NCBI RefSeq assembly: GCF_021545785.1
Contig: NZ_CP079801.1
Location: 1,178,001 to 1,242,000 of the forward strand
From: Halopseudomonas maritima
GTDB taxonomy: Bacteria; Pseudomonadota; Gammaproteobacteria; Pseudomonadales; Pseudomonadaceae
DNA: 64,000 nt
Direction of reading: 5' to 3'
The notes below the pieces were generated by a model. The model was not told the origin of the DNA, did no database searches, and saw only the letters and a list, made by a program, of their open reading frames with translations. A program made the position numbers and the translations under genes. This document shows positions 17,850 to 26,254 of this stretch, piece by piece. Positions within the stretch are counted from its first letter, which is position 1. Each line of letters begins with the position of its first letter.

Positions 17850-18635
17850 ATGCCCTACATCGACACCCACACCCACCTCGACTTTGCCGCCTTTGACCCT
17901 GATCGCGATCAGGTGTTGAGCGATTGCGCGCGGCTGGGGGTCGAGCGGTTGGTGGTGCTGGGTGTGTGCCGCAGCAACTGGCAGGCGGTTTGGCAACTGT
18001 GCCAGCAGCACACCAGCCTGTACGCCGCCTTTGGCCTGCACCCGATGTTCATGGCCGAGCACGCCGCTGAGCACGTGGCCGCGTTGCAACAGTGCCTGGC
18101 CGAGCGGCTGGGGGACGCGCGCTGCTGCGCGGTGGGGGAGTTCGGGCTGGACTACTGGGACAAAAGCGCGGACCGGGCGGCGCAGCAACGGCTATTTGAA
18201 GCCCAATTACAGCTGGCGGTGGACTATCAACTGCCCAGCTTGCTGCATGTGCGCAAGGCGCATGCTGAGGTAATCGCCACGCTCAAGCGCTATCGCCCGG
18301 CGCGCGGCGGCATTATCCATGCCTTCAGCGGCAGCCCGGAACAAGCCCGCGAATACCACAAGCTGGGGTTCAGACTCGGGCTTGGCGGTGCCGCCACCTG
18401 GCCGCAGGCCACACGCCTGCGCAAAACCGTTAGCCAGCTGCCGGCCGAACAGATAGTGCTGGAGACCGACAGCCCCGACATGGCTCCAGCGTTCCACGCC
18501 CATCAGCGCAACAGCCCTGCGCTGCTGCCGCAAATTGCCGCCGAGCTGGCCGCGCTGCGCGGCGAGCCGCTGAGCACCTTCAGCGCCCGTTGCTGGCAGA
18601 ACAGCTGCGAGCTATTTCAGTGGTCTGCCGCCTGA
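17850..18635 (+). CDS. TatD-family metal-dependent hydrolase
   Basis: A 261-residue cytoplasmic amidohydrolase-fold protein of the TatD/YjjV family, which are divalent-metal 3'-5' DNA exonucleases or deoxyribonucleases. Metal ligands are visible: DTHTHLDF at residues 4-11, the glutamate in VGEFGLDYW, histidine in LLHVRKAH, histidine in HAFSGS and the aspartate in ETDSPDM. The ATG at 17850 lies right behind strong hairpins and a run of C residues, and no good Shine-Dalgarno is visible. TatD or YjjV cannot be separated with confidence. Confidence 0.88.
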   Translation: MPYIDTHTHLDFAAFDPDRDQVLSDCARLGVERLVVLGVCRSNWQAVWQLCQQHTSLYAAFGLHPMFMAEHAAEHVAALQQCLAERLGDARCCAVGEFGLDYWDKSADRAAQQRLFEAQLQLAVDYQLPSLLHVRKAHAEVIATLKRYRPARGGIIHAFSGSPEQAREYHKLGFRLGLGGAATWPQATRLRKTVSQLPAEQIVLETDSPDMAPAFHAHQRNSPALLPQIAAELAALRGEPLSTFSARCWQNSCELFQWSAA

Positions 18636-18679
18636 TTTGCTAAAGTCGCCTTTCCGATGCGCGATAAGGGAGTTACCCC

Positions 18680-19147
18680 ATGCCCTACGGCATAGCTCTG
18701 TTTCTAGTCTGGCTGGTCCTGCTACTGCGCTTTCCACGCGTGATGCTGCCGGTGAGCGGCGTGATCGCAGCCGTCGGCTTGCTGCTCGGCGTCATCATGG
18801 GCGTGCTGCAATGGCAGCAAAACCAGCGCGTCGAACAGCTGGGCTTCAGTCTGCAGTATCAGCCGGCAGACTGCCCCTTCGGCAAGCCGCTGGCGGTAGT
18901 GGTGCGCAACCATGGCGAGCAAACCGCGCGCAATATCACTTGGCAGCTCTGGGCCTATCAGCAAGGTTACAACTCGAATCTGCTGGATGTGGGCAGCAGC
19001 GGCCAACGCTTTAGCCTGCCAGGCGAGTTACCGGCCGGCGCACAAAGCCGCGTCTGCTACAGTATCCCGCGCCTGCGCAGCGGCTACAGTGAGGCCGAAC
19101 TGCAGTACCGCACCGATACCGTGCGTGCCGACTTTAAACAACAATAA
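18680..19147 (+). CDS. Membrane-anchored hypothetical protein
   Basis: A 155-residue protein with two hydrophobic segments at the N-terminus (about residues 3-18 and 21-43) followed by a roughly 110-residue domain predicted to face the periplasm. The latter part looks like a small beta-sandwich ('VVVRNHGEQTARNITWQLWA' then 'GSSGQRFSLPGELPAGAQ'), the pattern of immunoglobulin-like domains. GGGAG sits nine bases before the ATG. It lies between tatD and an SDR gene on the same strand, 12 bases before the latter, so these are probably co-transcribed. I cannot assign a function. Confidence 0.75.
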   Translation: MPYGIALFLVWLVLLLRFPRVMLPVSGVIAAVGLLLGVIMGVLQWQQNQRVEQLGFSLQYQPADCPFGKPLAVVVRNHGEQTARNITWQLWAYQQGYNSNLLDVGSSGQRFSLPGELPAGAQSRVCYSIPRLRSGYSEAELQYRTDTVRADFKQQ

Positions 19148-19159
19148 GGAACCCGCCCC

Positions 19160-19978
19160 ATGACTCAACCCGTTGCGCTGATTACCGGCTGCTCATCCGG
19201 CATCGGCCAGGCCCTTGCGCTGGCCTGCCTGGACGCCGGTTATCAGGTATTCGCTGCCGCCCGCCGTCTGGAGAGTCTGGCGCCGCTAACCGCCAAGGGG
19301 GCGCTGGCAGTCGAGTTGGATGTCAACGACGACACGCAACGCCTGCGCTGCGCCGAGCAGATTCGCCAGCAGGCCGGCCGCCTCGACCTGCTGGTCAATA
19401 ACGCCGGCTACGGCGCCATGGGGCCGGTACTGGACGCCGACCGCGATACCCTCCTGCGCCAATTCGACACCAACGTATTCGCGCCGCTGCAACTGGTCCG
19501 TGCCTGCGCCGAGCTGCTGCGCGACAGCAAAGGGTTGATCGTCAATATCGGTAGCGTCTCCGGCGTAACCACGACGCCCTTCTCGGGTGTGTATTGCGCC
19601 TCCAAGGCGGCGTTGCACGCGCTATCCGATGCCCTGCGCATGGAGCTGCACCCGTTCGGCATTCAGGTACTGAATGTGTTGCCGGGCGCCATTGCCTCCG
19701 ATTTTGGCAACAACGCCACTGCCGCCATCACCATGGCAGAAACGTCCTGGTTCAAACCCTGGGAAAAGGCCGTGCAGGCGCGCGCCAAGGCCTCACAGAA
19801 CGCCCGCTCAACCAGCGCGACAGACTTTGCCGCCGAGCTGCTGGGTTACATCCGCAACCCGGTGCGCCCTGAGAATGCGCTGATTGGCTCGGGCGCCCGC
19901 AGCATGGTGCGCCTGAGACGCTGGCTGCCCACCTCGATCCTGGAAAAACGCCTGCGCAAGCGCTTCAAGCTGGAATAG
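19160..19978 (+). CDS. Short-chain dehydrogenase/reductase (SDR)
   Basis: A 272-residue classical SDR. The cofactor motif TGCSSGIG is at residues 9-16, with NNAGYG near residue 80 and the catalytic YxxxK as YCASK; the serine of 'NIGSVSG' completes the triad. Family members reduce or oxidise alcohols and ketones with NAD(P)H. AAGGA precedes the ATG. The C-terminal tail after residue 230 is basic ('MVRLRRWLPTSILEKRLRKRF'-type), which may promote membrane association. The substrate is unknown. Confidence 0.87.
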   Translation: MTQPVALITGCSSGIGQALALACLDAGYQVFAAARRLESLAPLTAKGALAVELDVNDDTQRLRCAEQIRQQAGRLDLLVNNAGYGAMGPVLDADRDTLLRQFDTNVFAPLQLVRACAELLRDSKGLIVNIGSVSGVTTTPFSGVYCASKAALHALSDALRMELHPFGIQVLNVLPGAIASDFGNNATAAITMAETSWFKPWEKAVQARAKASQNARSTSATDFAAELLGYIRNPVRPENALIGSGARSMVRLRRWLPTSILEKRLRKRFKLE

Positions 19979-20012
19979 CCAGGCGCTGTTGCCGTTTCGT
20001 TCGCCGCCTGGC
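19978..20012. terminator. Terminator-like inverted repeat between convergent genes
   Basis: GCCAGGCG at 19978-19985 pairs with CGCCTGGC at 20005-20012. The first base is the last of the SDR stop codon. The loop carries GCCGTTTCGTTC, a 12-mer also found after the lipoprotein stop at 15817-15828. It could serve both convergent genes. Confidence 0.5.
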
Positions 20013-20025
20013 GCTGATCACGTCC

Positions 20026-21045
20026 CTAACCATAGAGAATCTGCTCGGCCTGCCGGTCTGCCACCTCGGCCGGTGACAGGCCTTCGGCGCGGCTCTGCGC
20101 AAAGATTGAGTCGAGCCGCTCGCCAATCCCCTTGACCCGCCCGGCGATGTCACCTGCGCTGACGCCAGCATGGGTTAGCGCCACATGCAGCAAGCCGCCT
20201 GCGTTGATCACGTAGTCCGGCGCATAGAGGATATCGCGGGCCATCAGCTGCTCGCCCAGTTCTGCCTCCACCAGCTGATTGTTGGCGGCACCGGCCACCA
20301 CGGCGCAACGCAGTTGCCCGATGCTGCGCTGATTGATAGCGCCGCCCAGCCCGCAGGGAGCAAACAGGTCGCAGGGCGTTTCATAGACCGCCTCCAGCGC
20401 CAGCGGCTGAGCACCCAGCTCTTGTTCTGCCAGCCGCACCTTGCCGTGATCCAGGTCCGCCACCAGCAGCTCGGCGCCCTCTGCCTGCAGCAGCTCCGCC
20501 AGCGCGTAGCCCACGTTACCCAGCCCCTGCAGGGTGACCCGCACCCCGGACAGCGAATCAGTCGCCAAGCGGGCACGGGCGGCGGCGCGAATGCCGGCCA
20601 ACACACCAAGGGCGGTATGCGGTGACGGGTCACCGGCGTGGGTGGTACTGGTGACATGCGCGGTCTGCTGGGCAATACAGTCCATGTCGGCACTGCTGGT
20701 GCCGCTGTCCATCGCCGTGATGTAACCGCCCCGCAACGACTCGATAAAACGTCCGAAGGCTTCAAACAACGCTGCCCGATCGGCAACATGGGGATGGCGC
20801 AAAATCACCGCCTTGCCGCCACCCTGCGCAAGCCCGGCTAGCGCCGCCTTGTAGCTCATACCCCGGGCCAGACGCATGGCATCTGCCAGCGCGTCGTCCA
20901 GGGTGTTGTAAGCGAGATAACGGCAACCGCCCAGCGCCGGGCCGAGCTTTGTGTTGTGAATGGCGACCACCGCTTCCAGTCCGGTTGCAGGGTCACTGAA
21001 CAAGTGCAACGCTTCCATTCGCTCTGACCGCATGGCTGCAAACAT
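20026..21045 (-). CDS. Glu/Leu/Phe/Val-type amino-acid dehydrogenase, probably leucine dehydrogenase
   Basis: A 339-residue NAD-dependent oxidative deaminase. The catalytic lysine motif AQGGGKAVI is near residue 80, the Rossmann motif GLGNVGYALAELL near residues 175-187, and PCGLGGAIN follows. The length of about 340-360 is typical of leucine or branched-chain amino-acid dehydrogenases rather than glutamate dehydrogenase. The ATG at 21045 has GGGAG seven bases upstream; the longer frame beginning at 21090 lacks support. It releases ammonium from branched-chain amino acids to give 2-oxo acids. Confidence 0.87.
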   Translation of the reverse strand: MFAAMRSERMEALHLFSDPATGLEAVVAIHNTKLGPALGGCRYLAYNTLDDALADAMRLARGMSYKAALAGLAQGGGKAVILRHPHVADRAALFEAFGRFIESLRGGYITAMDSGTSSADMDCIAQQTAHVTSTTHAGDPSPHTALGVLAGIRAAARARLATDSLSGVRVTLQGLGNVGYALAELLQAEGAELLVADLDHGKVRLAEQELGAQPLALEAVYETPCDLFAPCGLGGAINQRSIGQLRCAVVAGAANNQLVEAELGEQLMARDILYAPDYVINAGGLLHVALTHAGVSAGDIAGRVKGIGERLDSIFAQSRAEGLSPAEVADRQAEQILYG

Positions 21046-21155
21046 GTATGCTCTCCCACTTTTTCGAGTGTCTGAAATAACCATACACACTTATCCCCCT
21101 CGCTGCCTGTGCCGCTTTGGCAAACTTAGCGTCCGCCTGAATTGGAGAGTTGAAC

Positions 21156-21998
21156 ATGCGTTGGTTACTGCCGTTTTTCACCGTAATGCTGATGGTTGTG
21201 GTCAGCACCCCCGATGCCGAGGCTCGTCGCATGGGCGGCGGCAAGAGCTTTGGCAGTTCGCCAACCCACCAGAGCCAGCCGGCGCAGCGCCAGCAAGCCC
21301 CGCGGGATCAGCAAGCAGCCCCCCGCCAGCAGCAACCCGGCGCGGCCGCCAACTCCGGCGCCCGTCGCTGGCTTGGCCCATTGGCGGGTATCGCCGCTGG
21401 CGGCCTGCTGGCGGCCATGCTGTTTGGTGACGGCTTTGAAGGGATCCAGCTGTTCGACATCCTGCTGCTGGGCCTGATTGCCTTTGTCCTGTTCAAGCTG
21501 TTCGCCCGTCGCCCGCAGCCGCAGCTACAGTCAGCCGGCGGCCCAGCGGGCATGCAGCGCGAAGCCTCAGGAATGTTCACGCCCGCCTCCGCCGCGCCGC
21601 GTGCGCAGTCGGCACCGCAATACGAGGCACCGGCCTGGTTTGACGCAGAGGTTTTCCTGCGTGGCGCGAAGGAGCACTTCTACACCTTGCAACGCCACTG
21701 GCGCGACAACGATATCGCCGGCATGAGCGAATACATGACGCCCGAGCTGGTACGTCAGCTGCAGCAGGAGCGCGCGCACCAGCCGCCGACCGCCAACGGC
21801 TTTGTCGACCACCTAGAAGCACGCCTGGACGGCATTAGCCAGCGCGACGGCCACACCCTGGTCACCGTCAGCTTCAGCGGCCTGGACCGCGACAGCGCCG
21901 AAGACGCCGGCCAGTGGTTTGATGAAAGCTGGGCACTGGAACGCGCCGACGGCGACAACCAGCCTTGGGTTATTGTGGGGATACGGCAGAACGCCTAA
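21156..21998 (+). CDS. Tim44-like domain membrane protein
   Basis: A 280-residue protein with a signal peptide or signal anchor (MRWLLPFFTVMLMVVVSTPDAEA). A glutamine-rich low-complexity linker (residues about 30-70) comes next, then two hydrophobic segments near 74-92 and 99-116. The C-terminal Tim44-like (Tim44/MRPL45) fold of about 130 residues starts at 'PAWFDAEVFLRGAKEHFYTLQ'. Bacterial Tim44-like proteins are membrane-associated with unclear roles. GGAGAG precedes the ATG at 21156. The stop codon is the first triplet of a 10-bp hairpin in element B. Confidence 0.82.
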   Translation: MRWLLPFFTVMLMVVVSTPDAEARRMGGGKSFGSSPTHQSQPAQRQQAPRDQQAAPRQQQPGAAANSGARRWLGPLAGIAAGGLLAAMLFGDGFEGIQLFDILLLGLIAFVLFKLFARRPQPQLQSAGGPAGMQREASGMFTPASAAPRAQSAPQYEAPAWFDAEVFLRGAKEHFYTLQRHWRDNDIAGMSEYMTPELVRQLQQERAHQPPTANGFVDHLEARLDGISQRDGHTLVTVSFSGLDRDSAEDAGQWFDESWALERADGDNQPWVIVGIRQNA

Positions 21999-22186
21999 GC
22001 GCGCCGCAGGCGCGCTTAGGCTGAAGGCTGAAGGCTGAAGGCTGAAGGCTGAAGGCTGAAGGCTGAAGAGTGTGGTCTTTATCCTGCGCAGTCAGACCTT
22101 GGCGCATTAAAAAACCACTCACCCCGATAACCGGCTTCCAGCCTTAAGCCTCCAGCTTCCAGCTGTGCGCCGCCTCAGCGGCGCAC
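21996..22186. repeat. Heptamer-hairpin intergenic element B
   Basis: The stop codon begins a perfect hairpin (TAAGCGCGCC-GCA-GGCGCGCTTA, 21996-22018), followed by seven exact GGCTGAA copies (22019-22067). After a 69-base spacer come four inverted heptamers (TCCAGCC, TTAAGCC, TCCAGCT twice, 22137-22164) and a hairpin GTGCGCCGC-CTCA-GCGGCGCAC (22165-22186). The stop codon of the roxR gene lies in the loop of that last hairpin. It thus spans the gap between two convergent genes. Confidence 0.85.
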
Positions 22187-22729
22187 TGGCCTCTTCTGCA
22201 GTTTGCGCTGCAGCGTCCGTCGGTGCATACCCAAGGCGCGGGCGGTGGCGGAGATGTTGCCTTCGTGCTCGGCGAGCACCCGTTGGATGTGTTCCCACTG
22301 CAGGCGGTCAACCGACATCGGGTGCTCGGGTACCAGTGATTCCGGGTCGGCCTGTTCCGACAGCAGCGCGGTCAGCACATCGTCAGCATCAGCCGGTTTG
22401 CACAGGTAATTGCAGGCACCACGCTTGATGGCTTCCACTGCTGTGGCAATGCTGGAGTAGCCGGTCAAGATAACGATGCGCAGGTCGGGGTAGAGCTCCA
22501 GCAAGCGCGGCATCAAGACCAGCCCCGAGTCCCCTTCCATCTTCAGGTCCAGCACGGCGTAGTCAGGGCGCTGGGCGCGAGCCACCTGCATGGCCTCCTC
22601 GGCGCCACCAGCGGTATCTACCTGCAGGCCGCGCCGGCTCAGTGCCCGCGCCATGACGCGGGTAAAGGTCGGGTCGTCATCCACCAGCAGCACGCGCGGC
22701 TGCTCTTCCTGGTTTAGCTCGTCAGTCAT
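22175..22729 (-). CDS. roxR: Response regulator RoxR (PrrA/RegA/ActR family)
   Basis: A 184-residue redox-type response regulator. The receiver domain has the acidic pair VDDDP, phospho-acceptor aspartate in YAVLDLKMEGDSG, and the switch residues ILTGYSS and YLCKPAD. The C-terminus is a Fis-type helix-turn-helix ('NISATARALGMHRRTLQRKL'), characteristic of PrrA/RegA/RoxR. The ATG at 22729 shares one base with the stop of roxS (TGATG), behind GGAGAGAG. RoxSR in pseudomonads controls terminal oxidases and redox adaptation. The C-terminal codons fold into the element B hairpin. Confidence 0.9.
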   Translation of the reverse strand: MTDELNQEEQPRVLLVDDDPTFTRVMARALSRRGLQVDTAGGAEEAMQVARAQRPDYAVLDLKMEGDSGLVLMPRLLELYPDLRIVILTGYSSIATAVEAIKRGACNYLCKPADADDVLTALLSEQADPESLVPEHPMSVDRLQWEHIQRVLAEHEGNISATARALGMHRRTLQRKLQKRPVRR

Positions 22730-23997
22730 CAACTCTCTCCTGCCGCCACCGGCAACTGTACTTCGGTCAGGGTACCACCACCGTCCTGGTTGAACAGCCG
22801 CACACTGCCTCCCAGGCGCTCCACTGCCGCCTGACTGAGGAACAGCCCCAGCCCGAAACCCTTCTTGCCCTTGGTCGTCACAAAGGCGGTACCCAGCTGT
22901 TCGGCAATGTGCAGGGGTACACCGGGTCCATGATCACGAATGCGCAGGATCACCTGCTGGGCATCCCATTGCAGGCTGATCTGGATATTATCCGGGCAGG
23001 CGTCGGCAGCGTTGTTCAGCAGGTTAAGCACTGCCTGTCCCAACTCTGGCGTTGCGCGCATCACCGGCGCCGCCCCCTTCGGCAGTGGCAACCACTGCCA
23101 GGCAGCCTCTGGCCGCATCAGCTGCCAGCGCTCCAGCAAGGCCCGTAGCCACACATCAGCGGACTCGCTCCGCTCCGGTTGCAGGCGGCTACTTTCAGCG
23201 CTGCGCACCATATGCTGCAGGCTCTCCTTGCAGAGCCGGACCTGCTCCTGCAACACCGCCATGTCTTCTTGCAGCTGGGGGTCGGAATAGTCCTTGCTGA
23301 TTTCCTTGAGCAGCACGCTCATGGTCGACAGCGGCGTAGACAGCTCGTGCGCAGCACCCGCAGCCACGCTGGCAATGCCGAGCAATTGCGCATCACGGGC
23401 GCTCTGCTCACGGCGCTGCGCAAGACGATCGGCATGCTGGCGCAAGGCGTCGGCCATGCGCACGACAAACAGGCTGATCAGTCCAGCACTCATGGCAAAG
23501 TTAAGCCACATGCCAATCACGTGCAGGTTGATCAGCCCGCCACCCAACGGAATCTCGAAGGCAGTCAACGGCTGATACCAGACCAGCAGTGCGCTGTAGG
23601 AGGTAACTGCCACCACTGCCAGCACGGCGGTGAAAAACCACGGCAAGGTAGCAGCCGCAATGGTCAGCGGCACCAGGTAATAGGACACAAAGGGGTTGGT
23701 CGGCCCGCCCGAGTAGTACAGCAGCACACTGTGAATCACCATATCGAACAACAACTGAATGGCATACTCCAGGCTGGTCACCGGCCAACCGGTACGCAAA
23801 CGCAGCAGGGTCAAGATGCTGACCAGCGCCGAGACACTCAGGGCCGCGAGCAACGGCGTCCAGGGCAGCGGAAACCAGCCACTCAGATACGCTGCCAGTA
23901 CCGAAACGCTTTGCGCCAGCAATACCAGCAGGCGGATCAACACCAGGCGCCAAAGGTTCTGGCTGGAGGGAGAGAGGGCCAGGGTGTTAACACTCAT
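22729..23997 (-). CDS. roxS: Sensor histidine kinase RoxS (PrrB/RegB family)
   Basis: A 422-residue inner-membrane kinase with about six hydrophobic segments in the first 190 residues. The H-box is AAGAAHELSTPLSTM, typical of the RegB/PrrB/RoxS subfamily, and the ATPase domain has LLNNAADA, IRDHGPGVP and GFGLGLFLS. The family quinone-site signature 'GGPTNPF' is present at about residue 95. I placed the start at the ATG at 23997, which begins 'MSVNTL'; the frame is open to 24075 and the ribosome site is weak. It is co-translated with roxR. Confidence 0.88.
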   Translation of the reverse strand: MSVNTLALSPSSQNLWRLVLIRLLVLLAQSVSVLAAYLSGWFPLPWTPLLAALSVSALVSILTLLRLRTGWPVTSLEYAIQLLFDMVIHSVLLYYSGGPTNPFVSYYLVPLTIAAATLPWFFTAVLAVVAVTSYSALLVWYQPLTAFEIPLGGGLINLHVIGMWLNFAMSAGLISLFVVRMADALRQHADRLAQRREQSARDAQLLGIASVAAGAAHELSTPLSTMSVLLKEISKDYSDPQLQEDMAVLQEQVRLCKESLQHMVRSAESSRLQPERSESADVWLRALLERWQLMRPEAAWQWLPLPKGAAPVMRATPELGQAVLNLLNNAADACPDNIQISLQWDAQQVILRIRDHGPGVPLHIAEQLGTAFVTTKGKKGFGLGLFLSQAAVERLGGSVRLFNQDGGGTLTEVQLPVAAGES

Positions 23998-24151
23998 AAG
24001 GGTTCGGTGCGGCACGCGGGAAAAACTCCAGTATAGAGAGCCCGCAGCGCGGGCCGATGTGACACAGGGTCGCACAAAGCGTTAGATGGCGAAATCCGGG
24101 AACTGCCCTGCCAGCATCGGGTCTGAGTCAACACTGCACAAGGAGAACACC

Positions 24152-24856
24152 ATGCGTACACTGATTCTGCCACTGACCGGCCTGCTGCTCGGCGGCAGCC
24201 TGCTGGCCGGCGCCGCGCAGGCCGACGAGCCGCGTTATAACCAGATTTCCCTGCAAACCCAGGTCCAGCAAGCGGTCAACCATGACACCATGCAAGTGAC
24301 CTTCTACGCCGAGGCGCAGGATCGCGACCCGGCCAAGCTGGCCGAAACCATTACCCGGCGCCTCAATGCGGGCCTGGAAACCGCACGCCAGAGCCAGAAT
24401 ATTCGCGTCAGCAGCGGCGGCCGCAGCAGCCATCCGGTGTATGACGAGAAGGGTGAGAACATCATTGCCTGGCGCGAGCGCGGCGAGATCAACATCGAAG
24501 GCAGTGACTTTGCTGCTATTTCCTCGCTCACCGGTGAGCTGCTCGGCGACCTGGGCCTGGGCAGCATGCAGTTCAGCCTGTCCGCCGACAGCCGCCGCAA
24601 GACCGAAGACCAACTGATTGCCAGCGCCATCGAAGCCTTCAAGGCCAGGGCCGACATCGCCACCCGCAGCCTCGGTGGTAGCGACTACAAGATCGTCAAT
24701 CTGAACCTCAACACCCAGTACATGCAGCCGATGCGCTATCGCGCCGAGAAACTGATGATGGCCGCCGACGCGGCCGGCGGCGCGCCGCAGGTCGAAGGCG
24801 GTCAGTCAGACGTCGCCGTCAGTGCCAACGGCGTAATCGAGGTTCGCGGCAACTGA
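24152..24856 (+). CDS. SIMPL-domain (DUF541) periplasmic protein
   Basis: A 234-residue protein with a signal peptide (MRTLILPLTGLLLGGSLLAGAAQA) and a SIMPL domain across most of the mature protein ('EVRGN' end and 'VSVNGVIEVRG'-like strand are typical). SIMPL proteins form oligomeric periplasmic assemblies of mostly unknown function; E. coli YggE reduces oxidative stress. AGGAGA precedes the ATG. The gene is divergent from roxS, with about 150 bases between their starts. Confidence 0.85.
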   Translation: MRTLILPLTGLLLGGSLLAGAAQADEPRYNQISLQTQVQQAVNHDTMQVTFYAEAQDRDPAKLAETITRRLNAGLETARQSQNIRVSSGGRSSHPVYDEKGENIIAWRERGEINIEGSDFAAISSLTGELLGDLGLGSMQFSLSADSRRKTEDQLIASAIEAFKARADIATRSLGGSDYKIVNLNLNTQYMQPMRYRAEKLMMAADAAGGAPQVEGGQSDVAVSANGVIEVRGN

Positions 24857-24889
24857 GCAAGCCCCACCCTGCCCCTGCGGTTGCCCGCC

Positions 24890-25105
24890 TCAGGGGCGCA
24901 TAAAGGCGTAATCTTCATCATCGTCCAGGTTGTTGGCCAGAAAATCCAACTCGCTGGCGATGTCCTGCGGCGTGCGCCCCCGCTTGTACACCGCAATCAC
25001 TTCGCTCATCAGCGCGCGCGCCAAAGCCTGCTCGTCGTGACCCGCCGCGGCAGCCTTCTCGATGGCCTCAGCCATCGCCTGTTGTGCAATCTTGTAAGCA
25101 GACAT
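24890..25105 (-). CDS. Small conserved hypothetical protein
   Basis: A 71-residue acidic protein predicted to be largely helical with no membrane segment or cysteines. An ideal AGGAGA stands seven bases before the ATG at 25105, which supports a real gene. The C-terminus 'LDFLANNLDDDEDYAFMRP' is strongly acidic. It lies downstream of the CbiM-like permease gene on the same strand with 58 bases between and may be co-transcribed. I do not recognise a function. Confidence 0.7.
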   Translation of the reverse strand: MSAYKIAQQAMAEAIEKAAAAGHDEQALARALMSEVIAVYKRGRTPQDIASELDFLANNLDDDEDYAFMRP

Positions 25106-25163
25106 CGGTCTTCTCCTGTTCGAGGGTGCATTGAAGCATGTACGTAGGCCTCAGGCATTGACC

Positions 25164-25841
25164 TTAGTCATCATCCAAAGGCGCCTGAAGGTATCTGTCC
25201 GTATTGAACGTCTCAACCCAGTCCGGATGGAAGACAATCAGCGCCGCGATTGCCATGCCATTGACGAAGCCTTCAGGGAACATCACCAACAGCAGATACC
25301 CCAATAGCTCAACCAGGCTGTCCGGCGCGACCAGCTGCCCCGACCAGAGCAGCAACCCCATCCCCGTCAGCACCGTACCCACGGCACTAAAGCCGGCAGC
25401 AAAGAAGGCACTGATAAAGATATAGAGAAACAGGTTACGCGGCTGACGTGCTTCCAGCGCCCGACTCAGGGCGACGGTAATAACCACCGGCACCAGCACC
25501 CTGAGCAGCCCGTTGGCGCCCAGCGCAGCGGCGTCATCCAGCCCCAACAGCACCAGCGCCAGCTGCGCGATGGCAGCAGCAGCCAAGGCCAGAGGCCAGT
25601 CAAGAATCAGCGTAACGGCGGTCAACCCGAGAAAGTGCACCGTCAGGCCGCTATCAAAACCGCGACGCACCAGCCACAAGGCAAACAGGGCGAATGCACA
25701 CCCGTAGAACAAGTGCTGACGGCGGCTGTCCGCGACCAGCTCGACCCAACTGACGCGGGCCAGCGCCCACAGGGTAGCCCCTGCGTACAACAGCAGACAT
25801 AGGGTGGTCTGCAGCGGGGTCAACAGCGCTGCCGATAGCAT
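25164..25841 (-). CDS. CbiM-like energy-coupling factor transporter permease
   Basis: A 225-residue integral membrane protein with six or more hydrophobic segments and a conserved 'MFPEGFVNGMAIAALIVFHPDW' end region that resembles the CbiM/COG3235 group. Such proteins act as substrate-binding permease components for metal or vitamin uptake. No ATPase or EcfT partner is nearby, so the substrate and even coupling to ATP are open. I placed the start at the ATG at 25841 because GAGGAGA is correctly spaced before it; the frame stays open for 430 bases upstream without coding features. Confidence 0.75.
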   Translation of the reverse strand: MLSAALLTPLQTTLCLLLYAGATLWALARVSWVELVADSRRQHLFYGCAFALFALWLVRRGFDSGLTVHFLGLTAVTLILDWPLALAAAAIAQLALVLLGLDDAAALGANGLLRVLVPVVITVALSRALEARQPRNLFLYIFISAFFAAGFSAVGTVLTGMGLLLWSGQLVAPDSLVELLGYLLLVMFPEGFVNGMAIAALIVFHPDWVETFNTDRYLQAPLDDD

Positions 25842-25993
25842 GCCAGTCTCCTCGAACGGTGGCAGGCATGATAGCAGGCGTGACGGGTCAAAAGGAGTAA
25901 TGCATTCGGGCCTGCGAGGGTCTAGAATGACCGCAAAGTCAGTCAAGCCTTGTTCGCAGCAACGTACTGCACCACCTACAAGAAGGCCGCCCC

Positions 25994-26170
25994 ATGCCAA
26001 GTCGGCTGAACCCGGAAGATCAGAAGCGCGTGGACCAATACCTCGCCTCGCCAGTTCATCAGGTTGAACGCCGACCGTTTCGGGTCTGGATACTCGTTGC
26101 CATCGTGATCGCCTCGGTGGTTGGCTTGGGGTTGCTGTCGCGCCTGCTGGCCCAGCTCGTCGCCGTCTGA
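25994..26170 (+). CDS. Small membrane protein, DUF3094 family
   Basis: A 58-residue gene. The N-terminal half is hydrophilic (MPSRLNPEDQKRVDQYL), followed by 'ERRPFRVW' and one transmembrane helix (residues about 32-48, 'ILVAIVIASVVGLGLLS'). The pattern LNPEDQKRV and RRPFR matches the DUF3094 proteins carried upstream of NADH dehydrogenase II in pseudomonads. AAGG precedes the ATG. The ndh gene follows 84 bases downstream on the same strand. Function is unknown; association with the respiratory enzyme is an inference. Confidence 0.82.
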   Translation: MPSRLNPEDQKRVDQYLASPVHQVERRPFRVWILVAIVIASVVGLGLLSRLLAQLVAV

Positions 26171-26254
26171 GCGACCATGCCCGCACCCGCCCAAGCGGCC
26201 AAACGCCGCACAGCACCGACTGACGCCCGTTTCCCTTATCCGTGAGAAACCAAG

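Noticed and set aside
23179..24036. A 285-codon plus-strand frame opposite roxS
   Set aside because: Shadow frame rich in Gln and His; the minus strand encodes a complete histidine kinase.
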